Shown here: positions 54,993 through 64,000 of the stretch, in pieces | Layout of the letters: the number at the start of each line of letters is the position of its first letter | Numbering within the stretch: the stretch's first letter is position 1 | From: Leptobrachium leishanense | Taxonomy: Eukaryota; Chordata; Amphibia; Anura; Megophryidae | Length of the DNA stretch: 64,000 nucleotides | Reading direction: 5' to 3' | Assembly: GCA_009667805.1 (NCBI GenBank) | Contig: CM019067.1 | Coordinates: 65,952,637 to 66,016,636, forward strand | Position numbers and translations under genes: made by a program | Notes under the pieces: model-generated | What the model saw: the letters and a program-made list of their open reading frames with translations, nothing else | The model's database searches: none | Told to the model about the DNA's origin: nothing

Positions 54993-55580
54993 CAGGGTTA
55001 TTCAGAGAGCCGGTCTGGCCCTGAAATGGTAATGAGCAATGAATTTCCCCGTACGGTGCAATTTCCTGGCCATTCGGCTATTCAGTAAGCAGGCAGTTTG
55101 CCAAATTTTGTTGAATTGCCAGCAAGTATGGTGCCTGTTCGAAGGCAGTGAAATCCCCCATAGAGAAGCAATGGTTAATCTATTAAGAGAACACCTAACA
55201 GCACCGAAATGTTCGGTGGTTTCATTCGGCAGGTTTAATCTGGCGAATCCCATAGGTTTCAATGTTAAAAATATTCCCGTTTTTATGCAATATCTAATAA
55301 ACTGTTTATTATTTTAATCTGCAGCAAAAAGTCTCTTTTTTAGGATCTTTTAGACATTTCTCGGGATTTTTTCAGCAAAATTCTTTTCCCATTTTTTTTA
55401 AATACTTTTTTTCTTTAACAGACCTTTTTATTAACATTCATAGGAACTTATGTTAATTCCAGACATTTTCATTCAGTAGTTTTTTGCAAACAGCAATTCA
55501 ATTTTGACACTTTCAATCGTTTTTGGTTTTGTTTTTAACCAGTTCATTGGTGACATTTCGGTGCTCTGTGAATAACCCCT
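54993..55580. mobile_element. 588-bp non-autonomous element with CAGGGTTATTCA ends
   Basis: CAGGGTTATTCAGAGAGCC ... CTCTGTGAATAACCCCT. The interior resembles 21611-21730, 9640-9895 and 1-200. TA on each side suggests, but does not prove, a TA target duplication. Confidence 0.65.
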
Positions 55581-56545
55581 ATAGTTAGTTATAAGGTCTG
55601 GGTTTAATTCTACTGGACTTTAATTTATTTTATCTGTTTTTTAAATATCAGCTGATTGATTTGATAATATTTGGACCAAGGCGAATTCAGAAAAATGTCC
55701 CTGGCTATAAAAAAATATCAAGCCAGTGAAAAGCCTCCCAAGAAATTTTATTTCCAGACCTCTGGTATTTTAGTACTAATCATATATGTTAAAGTTTTTC
55801 AGTGGTGAAAATTCACCATCTACATATTCAGTACCATACAACAACTGCATACCAGCCTTGGAAAGAGTGGACGCTAAGCCTATGCTGACTAGTAATTGAT
55901 ACCAAAGCCCCTATGAACCAGGCTCGACACATAAATTGATGTTAAAAATTAACCTTTATTAAAGCCTATGCTGACTAGCAGGTAAACAGTTCCATCCACA
56001 AGACCCACTGGACCATCAGGATATCGTTTTAGGAGGCCAGACACCACCTATAAAGTGCTGTCAACTCAAGGCACATATTTCTGAGCCAAACCACAGGTTC
56101 AGGTGAGTGTATCCCTTGTCCTTGATAATACGTTATTCGCTGTAAAGTCACATGCTGCCCTATGAAGGCTTTTTTTGTACTCTCTCTCTTGAGGAATTTT
56201 GGATATACATCAGTGTTGGGCTGTGCTGCCTCTATAAGACGGCACACTGCTAAAGATACAGAGTCAGTTCTATAGGCTCTGGAAGAGGTGAGTGAGTAGC
56301 CTCTTGATTTTATAAAATATTTCACCTCAGTTTATATAAACTGTGTTGCATTATTATTTGTACCTTTTTTTGTTATCTATATTTACCACGACCATGTTGG
56401 CCTTCTTATTTATTGGAAAATAAGTATTCTTGAAGCTCCTATCTCACTGCATGGGACTTGCATGAAGATTAGAAGCACAAAATTCATGTTTAATATTGTC
56501 TAACACTTACCTGTCATGATTTGTGCTTTTGGAAACTTTATTCTT
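55581..56545. other. No gene recognised
   Basis: AGCCTATGCTGACTAG occurs at 55877 and again at 55965, a minor direct duplication. No coding signal. Confidence 0.5.
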
Positions 56546-56548
56546 TTA

Positions 56549-57261
56549 GGGCTACATTACATTGTTAGTGCTAACATTAGCGCTCACCTGAGTGAGCGTT
56601 AACGTTAGCCCTGGTGGCCACCGCATAACACAATCCAAATGCTAATGGGTTAAGAAACCCGTTAGTGTTTGGTACCTTGCGCTTTTCAGCACAAGGTTAC
56701 TGTACTTTGCGCTCCCTATACTTAACACGGGGAGCGCAAAGTGTTAGGATTACAAAGTCCAAAGTCTGGCTGCAGTTAGCAAAAAGTTAACCACAGTCAG
56801 GACTTGGTGCTTATGGATTCCACTGGTGCAGAATCTGTTAGCATCAGCCAAAAACCTCCCAGAAAAATCCAGATACTCACCCCCTTTCCCGCGGCGTGGA
56901 CCGCAGCTCCATCGGCCTCCTCCGTCCGGTGGGAGCAGGGAGAGACTGGGGGAAAAAGTCCCCCAGTCTTCCCCTGCAGATCACTACGCCGACCTGCCAG
57001 ATCTCGTGAGATCCGGAAGGTCATGTGACCGTAGCAGTCTGTTTCAATGTAGTCCTATGGACTCCATCGAGTGGATGCTCACGGCAGTGCTTTGTGCTGC
57101 CGCTCGCATCCCAAGGCTTAGCGCCCAGTAAAAATGCAGGCAGCTTTTTCAGCGCCTACATTGTAATAATGTGGTAAAACAGGGGCAGAAAGCAGAAACC
57201 TGCAGGCACAGGTTTTTCTCCTTTGCGCCCCCGTTTTAGCGCAATTTGTGTAATTTAGCTG
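56549..57261. mobile_element. Probable Harbinger-like MITE (GGGCTACATTACATTG end)
   Basis: TTA-GGGCTACATTACATTG ... GTGTAATTTAGCTG-TTA. The right end has mismatches. The ends resemble those at 54173 and 58785. The interior holds a palindrome (AGCGCTCACCTGAGTGAGCG) and CCCAGTCT hairpins. Confidence 0.6.
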
Positions 57262-57439
57262 TTAGTGTTTTAATGTCACACTGTAAATTCCGGAAATGCA
57301 AGTTATACTGTAACTCCTGTACATGCGCATTTTACTGTAAATTCCAGACATGTGCAATTTTACTGTAACATTGCAAATTTTAAAGTAGGGTCTTGCAGCT
57401 TGTAAATGTAAAATGTTAATTTACAGACTTGAGAAATAA

Positions 57440-57930
57440 AAGGTGGGGGTGTGGCTTGACAACTGCTTAAGATGGATGTACGATAGCAGAGCTCCGAGCA
57501 GACCCTATTATCTACAGCACTTTATGCATTGCTACCCTGACATGGTGAAGGGGAAAAAAATCACACCTCCACTAGCACGACACCTAGAGCTTTGGACAGC
57601 CGGTGCCTGAATGCCTGGAGGTGTTTTTCTCACCCCGGGCCCTCCCAAACCCTCGAGTCATCATGGCGACCTCTCCTGCTGAACTGAACTTCTCCCTGCC
57701 TGAACTAGGGGCAGCCTACCAGCGCATCAAGCGCTCTTTTTAGCAGAAGTGCTTACTCGTGCAGACATTCGGGAGATGGTCGCGGAGGTCTGTGACTCCC
57801 TCCAACGTGGCCTTGAACAGGCAGCTGAGCAGGCTTCGAATGTCGATGCCCCTGTCAGTGGGGATTCCTCAGTGATGTCCACTGTCTGGAGGCACATCGA
57901 AGACCTGGACAATCGCTCTCATTGGGGTGG
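57440..57930 (+). pseudogene. L1/Tx1 LINE 5' UTR and ORF1 start, fragment
   Basis: GGTGGGGGTGTGGCTTGACA start, then an ATG context and a coding remnant. From 57749 the frame reads LTRADIREMVAEVCDSL, then VWRHIEDLDNRSH, the start of the coiled-coil/RRM junction typical of L1/Tx1 ORF1 (EDLDNRSRR-type motif). A stop in front (TTTTTAG at 57738) breaks the N-terminal part, and the frame leaves the family after about 57925. Only the 5' end survives, the opposite of the usual 5' truncation, so the 3' part was probably lost by deletion. Confidence 0.72.
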
Positions 57931-58590
57931 ATGGGGGGAGGGAACCCACATGGTGGTTAATATATTAAAGGGTAGGCTAATAAATTGTTCGATAAACAGA
58001 GCTAAACTGTCACAGTGGGTTTCGAGAGCGCTGCCCGCAAGCGTTCCATTTAAATGTACATCTTAAAAGGAAAACATTGAGTCAAGAAAGTTAAAAACAC
58101 TGTGGCTACTATTAATCATCTTTGGGAAGCAAGAATAATCCTGAATAATTTTACATAATTAACATAATTTAGACATCTGGAGATGCACACAAGACAGGAA
58201 TATTAAAATAAAAGCATTGCTTAATAAAGCATTTAAATCAGAACATACATTGTTTATCTGGGATTGTCCGTTATTAAAATGTCATTGCTGCTTATCTAAA
58301 AAAATAAATAATTATATATGTAACCATTATGCCTTTCACAATTTATATGGAAGCTGGAACCTGGTATAAAATAGGAATCTTTTATAAAGTATTTGTCTCA
58401 AATGTGAATTACCATTTTATAGTCCTGTGGTTTAATAAATTTACATATATTTTGTCACCACGACTCGCAGATTTGGGATATTAGAAACAATAACTGGACT
58501 AAAGATCCCCTATGTGCAAAAAGAGAGAAGTGCTGAGCATATGTTAAAGTTATGTCTTTTTAATTATGTGGAGCTCCATGAAATATTGAA
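57931..58590. other. No gene recognised
   Basis: AT-rich, no signal. Confidence 0.5.
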
Positions 58591-58597
58591 TTATATA

Positions 58598-58779
58598 CAG
58601 GGTTATTTAGAGAAAGGTGAAACTCTGGAGAACATTTGGAGAAGTGAACGTTCTAGGTAAAAATAGCCTAACCAGAACCATTCTCCCTTTTATCTCACTT
58701 TTCAAATCAGCTATTTTGACCTAGAATTTTCACTTCTCCAAACCTTCTCCAGAGTTTCTCCTTTCTCTGAATAACCGTG
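58598..58779. mobile_element. Palindromic MITE, copy 7 (182 bp)
   Basis: CAGGGTTATTTAGAGAAAGG ... CCTTTCTCTGAATAACCGTG. CTCTGGAGAACATTTGGAGA pairs with TCTCCAAACCTTCTCCAGAG. Confidence 0.88.
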
Positions 58780-58784
58780 TTTTT

Positions 58785-58914
58785 GGGCCATATTACATAG
58801 TTGATGCCAACTTAACCAGAGCTGTTGTTAACTTCCCAGAGCCATTATAGCCTATGGAGGTTTTCAGTTTACAACAGCTCTGGTTAAGTTAGCACCAACT
58901 ATGTAATATGGCCC
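58785..58914. mobile_element. 130-bp hairpin MITE
   Basis: GGGCCATATTACATAGTTG ... CAACTATGTAATATGGCCC, flanked by TTT on both sides. Inner arms AACTTAACCAGAGCTGTTGT / ACAACAGCTCTGGTTAAGTT leave a loop of about 45 bases. Immediately adjoins MITE copy 7. Confidence 0.87.
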
Positions 58915-61240
58915 TTTGTCTTTTGGAATTGGCCTGAGTCTCAACCATGGAATAAACTCATGATAATGTTGATAACTATGGATGCAGTATTATTCAAAGC
59001 AAAATGCAAAACACAGCAATTAAAACACAACTTTATTTAATGATTAATAAGAAAATAATTGTAACTCCTCTCCTTCAGCATCTCTATGAATACTGTATCC
59101 ATAGAGACACCATTAAATTAAAGATACATTTACTATATACGTTTCCCTTCTTTATCGTAAAGGCACATATGTCTTGGGTTCCATGTGCCAGAAAAGTCTT
59201 CACATATAAGATGTTCAATTAGCAGTCAAGTGATATGGAAGAAGGTAGCAGTTAAATGGAGATATGTTAAATTATTAAAGGGATGCTATAGGGTTAAAAT
59301 GGGAGGAAGAAGCAAAAGGGGTTAAACAGTAACCCTCATGACCCCTTCCATATCCGCCTCCTGTTTTAACCTACTCCTTTCATTTTAAACTTGCCTTAAA
59401 TCCAGTGCTGGTTCACAAGTGTCATGCTGCCGCTTCCTGCAAGCTGCTGCTTGTCATTTGATCTCGAGAAGGTTGTACGCTTTAGCCAATTCAGTGGCTC
59501 TCAATGCCAGAATGCCCTGCAAGCCATTGGTGGGCCAAGTTCTAAAATTTCCCAAAACCCGTGAACCTGAGCTTAGTGCCCAAATTCAATGCGGGATTAA
59601 GCCCCTGCACTTGGAGGGCTGAATCTGCCCTCTGAGATCACCTCCCGGTGGGAGGATGATGGCGCTGAGGACACTTTGACCGCTCAGATTATATTGCATG
59701 CTCAGACGGAGTTGGGCGTTCTTTTAAACATACTAAGCAGACTTTCTCAGAACATGGTGACAAAGACCAATGACCATTGGCAACGTTAAATAGTCTGTCA
59801 TCTCTCTCTTTTATTCTCCATAAATCATAAGGTTTAGTTTTTCTTTTATGCTTTTGTGCTTCTAATTTGAGTTTCTCTATGGAGAAAAAATCCTGCTGAC
59901 ATTACTCAGATTAATTATATCTAATTTCTAAAGTCACTGTGTTATGCTGTCACTTTGCATAATATCACATTAACATTCTGCATGGATATGCGACTCCATA
60001 CATAGATCATAGGGGAATGGTTTCCAGCCCTGTAATTAAAGTCCCTTAGTGTTTCCATCAAATCCTTCTCTGTATAGTCTGCTGTAGCTTGACTTGCATT
60101 AGGAACCAAAGTCCCTGGATACCCAAGATCCCAGTTTCACAGCTTATATCTTGACGTTCCATCTCGAGTACGTGGTTTATGTTCTTTGTCCTAGCATTAA
60201 TGTATCTATTCTGTTACGGACACTAAAACTAAGTGTAAACATTGCTGAATCGTGAGCTCTGCCCAAATGCAGCAACACGTCACTGGGAATGTAATCATAA
60301 TCTAATTTCTTTATCAAAGCACAGGAATAGTTTTACATCCATTTCAATTAACAATGGGTAATTTAAACAAAAAAAAACAGTCAAACAATACCTCAAACGT
60401 ACCCTTTAATTAAGAAGTAAGAGCTGAGATGTATTCGCTTGATATTCGCAACTGCTTTTCTGGGTCATAAGGAAAAATACATTATCTGAGGCTATTTCCT
60501 TTGTCCTTTCTTTTTTATATCAGGATGATTAATGAAGGTGGAAATCCATCTATATGCAAATTAAATACAACACCATGCACGGTTTGGTAAGAAAGGATAT
60601 GGTGACATATGTGGACACAAGAGAAAAGCTAAAAAACTGCATATGTAATAAAAATAGAGATATGTAAAAAGCGGGGTATACAGGTTTTGTCTATAATAAA
60701 GGCTACGTAAATGAATAAAATAACATGTGCCATTTGTACATATCTGGTAACAGTCAGAAGGTCAGTGTGTTTGGCAACTGGGCAGAATCCATAGGAGCCA
60801 TTTGAAAAGGTCATAGCCCAAAGCAAAGTCTAACAGTGTAGGTTGAGGAAAAAAAATGAGGAGGTACAAGGCCAGGCCTGGAATGACACAAAGTTAATAG
60901 CTTTGAACCTTGATGTATGAGAAGAATAGCCATGACTAGAACTTCACTTGGAGAGTTGTGGGTATGTTCACGAGTGCTTTAATAAAGGAACACAAAAATA
61001 TTGATTATGTTAGCAGTGGAAAACACTTTTTCTCCCGAGTCTGACATGAGGTGCTGTAAACATTTTACTCATTTGTTTTCTGAGCAGCATGATGTGCATT
61101 AATTAATTAATGATTATTTCAACGTGTCTCTTTTTAATGTTCTCAATTCCTCCATGTAGACAATTCCTCCATGTATCTCCTAGCATTCTGGAAAAAGGTA
61201 TTTTCTTATATCACCAGAATGGCACATTTATTTGCATCAT
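58915..61240. other. No gene recognised
   Basis: The longest stretch without a recognised repeat. At 59277 TTAAAGGGATGCTATAGGG resembles a TTAA MITE end without an identifiable partner. It may be genuine unique host sequence. Confidence 0.5.
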
Positions 61241-61242
61241 GT

Positions 61243-61302
61243 TGTAGGAGTTATATCAGGGATGATGTAGGAGTTATATCAGGGATGATGTAGGAGTTAT
61301 AG
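61243..61302 (+). repeat. 23-bp direct repeat, 2.6 units
   Basis: TGTAGGAGTTATATCAGGGA plus TGA begins at 61243, 61266 and 61289. It may mark the U3 5' end of the ERV LTR. Confidence 0.88.
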
Positions 61303-62617
61303 TGAAAGAGAATCAGGCCAGAAGATGGTCGCCATTATGAGCCAGGCGGCCCTTGTCAGAATATTGGTTCACTTGAATATAACTAGGTTAGATTTTTAGT
61401 TGAAACTAGAATGAAGCTTACATAGAATTTTAGGAATGTGTTAGATTAGCAGAGAAGCAATTAAAATTAAGGAAGATCCGGGCTGTTCCTGCACACAGGG
61501 ACAGGATGAGAAATGGATACACCAAGGTCACAGAGGCCTGCAGTGAGACAAAGAAGAGCGTAGTAGAAACAGACCAGGCCTATCTACAACAATAACAAAC
61601 AGGCTCTGGGGAGGTGGGCACAGGCCGGATTGAGCGTAGCAGAAAATCATCTTCCAAATAACATGAAACTTGACAATTTATGGCCAATGTATGGAATGCT
61701 TTGTTAATTAACCAAGGGAGGTACTAACCCACGTGGGGTGGGATAGTGTCACCGGGAGGTGGGTTAATTGGGATGTACCTAATTATGTATTCAGGGTACC
61801 GGTATAAGGGGAACGTCCGACCATAGTCGGATAAGGAGACCCATGGCCACGGTCTTGTTGACATACCAAACCCGCCGCCGACAGCACGGACAAGCAAAGG
61901 AGCCAGAGTGGCTAGCGCGTGTCTGAACCCGGGGGATCGGATGTTAACCAAAAAGGGTAGTTCTGTAAGAGAGGGAGAGGGTAGCCATGTGCAGTTGCAT
62001 AGTCATAGTCAGTGTTTGTAAATAGAGCTTCTGCACGTGGACAAGGAAAGGAGGAGGGATTTCTGTGACTGGGCTGAGAGCCCTGAGTCAGTGCTAGTGT
62101 GTACGTCGTGTAGTGAAGGGGGCCAATTGAGGCCAGCGGTAGTTGCAGCGGAAGGGTTGCCGGGTGGTAGATTACCCATAGGCAAATTGGAATTGCAGAC
62201 AGGAGTGTTGTCATAGAACGGGGTGCACATAGTCACAAAAAGACAAGAGTTGAGATCAATCAATTGGGTATAAGGAGCCAAAAGGAGGGACGGCGTGCCC
62301 TCGGCTAGTAGAGAGAGTAGAACTGTTTATGTATTGTTTTGTGCTGAATGTATCTGGTACAAGTACGTGTTGTGAGTGGTGCTGAGAGTGCTGAGAGTGA
62401 TTGGGCGCCTACTCGCCTAGCGAGGAAGCAAACTTGAGAGTGGACTCCTAAAGTACGTTTCCGGCTCAGGCGACTGTAGTCGGCTACTGACGGAGGAAGC
62501 GAATACGATATATATGAATTGTTGACTGAAGTACCAGACAGTAAATTTCAGGTGTTTTTGCTGAGAGCGAGATCTGCATTGTGAGGACAAGAAAGGTTAC
62601 CGCTTCTAAGAGTAACA
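61303..62617 (+). mobile_element. ERV 5' region: probable LTR and leader
   Basis: Lies directly upstream of an ERV gag. GGTATAAGGGG at about 61801 could be a promoter TATA element. I could not fix the LTR end or primer-binding site, because the 3' LTR is outside the window and no clear TGG-starting tRNA complement stands out. Assignment rests on position. Confidence 0.5.
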
Positions 62618-64000
62618 ATGGGTAACGGGTCGTCCAAACCCAAGAAGGCTAAGAAGGGTGAGACGCTCTTGGAATATATGGTGTGGAATTTTGAAGTGTT
62701 GTATGTAACACATGATTATAGTGTGGATTTGAGTAAAGAGAAATTGAAATTATTGTGTACAATGGTGTGGCCACTGTTAGTTCCAGAATGGCCAGAACAG
62801 GGGTCTATGGACCCGGAGTTAATACAGAGAGTGCATTCCCAGGTAACTGGGAAATGCGGACATCCTGAACAGTACCCGTATATAGATATATGGAGGTATT
62901 GTGTAAAAGATAAAAGTCATTTTATAATGATGGCGGGACAGAACAAGAAACAGGTACCCCCGAATAATAAAGATAATGGTGAAAAAGGGAAACCGGTGTT
63001 GGTAGAACACCCAGAGGAGATTGATTCCCTGTCCCCACCCTATCCATCATGTTACGGGGCAGCCAGAGAAGCTTTGAGTGCCGCGGTTGCGTGGGTGGAG
63101 AGGGGGAAGCAGGCAGCTGCTATTTCTCGGCCAGCTCCCTCCTCTCCGGCACGTGGTATTGCGGAAGAAGAAGAAGAGGGGGCTGCGGGCATTAGTGACA
63201 GAGAGGTCCCACCAGGAAGGATTGAAATGCCCGATGGGAACATATATAAACTGGTAACCCCAGAGACAGTGATGATGAGTGAAGATGTAAATGTAATCAA
63301 GGTGCCACCACTCACGCAGCGAACAATATACATAAACCCTGAGATCTATACCAGCACAACCCCGGCAAAAGTAAAATGCAACTGCCCCTAAGGGAGGTGC
63401 CAGGTCCCTTACTGGAAAATGTAGCACCTGGGCCAGTACAATACACATATGTCCCATTCACAACAACAGATTTAGTTAACTGGAAAACACACACACCACT
63501 GTACTCCACTAATCCCGCGGCAGTGGCTAGTATGATAGAGTCCGTTATGCTTACACATAACCCCACATGGGCAGATTGTCAGCAATTACTACTGACAATG
63601 TTCACAACTGAGGAAAGGGCCCGAATAAATAGTAGCGCGCGAAAAATTCTACTTGCCCAAGCCATAGAAAATAGCAAGCCCCTGCCAGAAGCATGGACAG
63701 ACGAACACTACCCCAAAACAGATCCCAAATGGCCATATAATACTGTTGAAGGTATTGCTCACCTACAGACGTACCGGCCAGCGGTAATAATGGGTATTAA
63801 AGCGGGAGGGAAGAAACCCACGAACATGGGAAAGATAGCGGACATTGTGCAAGATTCTAAAGAAACCCCAAGTGAATTTTTAGAAAGATTATTAGATGCA
63901 TATAGGATGTATAGTCCTATTGATCCTGAGGCGGTGGAAAATCAAAGGTTAATTAACGCTTCCTTTGTGGGTCAGTCACAGAGAGATTTACGGAATAAGA
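62618..64000 (+). pseudogene. ERV gag (gammaretrovirus-like), frameshifted, partial
   Basis: ATG at 62618 opens a 257-codon frame. MGNGSS carries an N-myristoylation-type glycine, expected for a matrix domain that binds the membrane. A conserved matrix-like region follows (residues ~15-110), then a Pro/Glu-rich linker. This frame stops at 63391. The capsid domain continues in the -1 frame, open from 63343 to the window end. It has a gamma-type p30 layout, with FTTTDLVNWK near its start and a major homology region (ETPSEFLERLLDAYR) at about 63870-63905. The switch lies within 63343-63391, near the A4 run at 63373-63376, and is most simply a one-base indel. No nucleocapsid, protease or pol is visible before the window ends. 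Confidence 0.85.

Overview
This window looks like repeat-dense intergenic or intronic DNA of a vertebrate, most probably an anuran amphibian. That is an inference from the mix of element types: a Penelope-like element with a GIY-YIG domain, Tx1/L1-, CR1- and L2-type LINEs, many hAT, Harbinger-like and TTAA-site (piggyBac-like) elements, and a gammaretrovirus-like ERV. I recognise no conserved single-copy host gene, no tRNA or rRNA and no CRISPR array. Nearly every long open frame belongs to a mobile element.

Layout. 0-2.5 kb: two short hAT derivatives, each with a perfect 8-bp target duplication. 2.7-7.4 kb: a nearly complete Penelope-like element on the minus strand, with an 811-codon RT/GIY-YIG frame, a hammerhead ribozyme motif in its 3' region, 174-bp inverted ends and a 14-bp target duplication. 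7.5-13.3 kb: CR1 and L1 remnants carrying nested hAT, MITE and Harbinger-like insertions. 13.8-19 kb: simple-sequence tracts, then a 2.1-kb hAT foldback element whose two arms are 54-bp tandem arrays. 19-22.3 kb: a TTAA-type element split by a 5'-truncated Ty3/gypsy copy, plus MITEs. 23.5-31.6 kb: an 8.1-kb element with hAT-type termini and a perfect 8-bp target duplication. It carries a phase-consistent four-exon gene for a 217-residue MYB/SANT-like protein, an inverted second copy of exon 1, and a nested L2-type LINE with an open frame of about 870 codons.

32.5-37.3 kb: a hAT element with a BED-finger transposase gene that has lost its C-terminus. 37.3-41.9 kb: Harbinger-like and L1 insertions and an inverted pair of short repeats. 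41.9-45.9 kb: a nested stack of elements inside one hAT copy. 46-53.6 kb: more hAT fragments, a large foldback built on TTAGATCAGG-type repeats with a TTAA MITE inside, and two minisatellites. 54-59 kb: hairpin-type MITEs and an L1/Tx1 5' fragment. 61.2-64 kb: the leader and gag of an ERV that runs off the window.

The most interesting objects are the hAT-ended element carrying an intact-looking MYB/SANT gene, together with its 438-bp deletion derivative at the other end of the window; the Penelope element with its ribozyme; and the two foldback elements built from tandem arrays. Autonomous and non-autonomous members of several families lie together here, so termini and target duplications can be read directly and checked against empty-site sequences inside the window.
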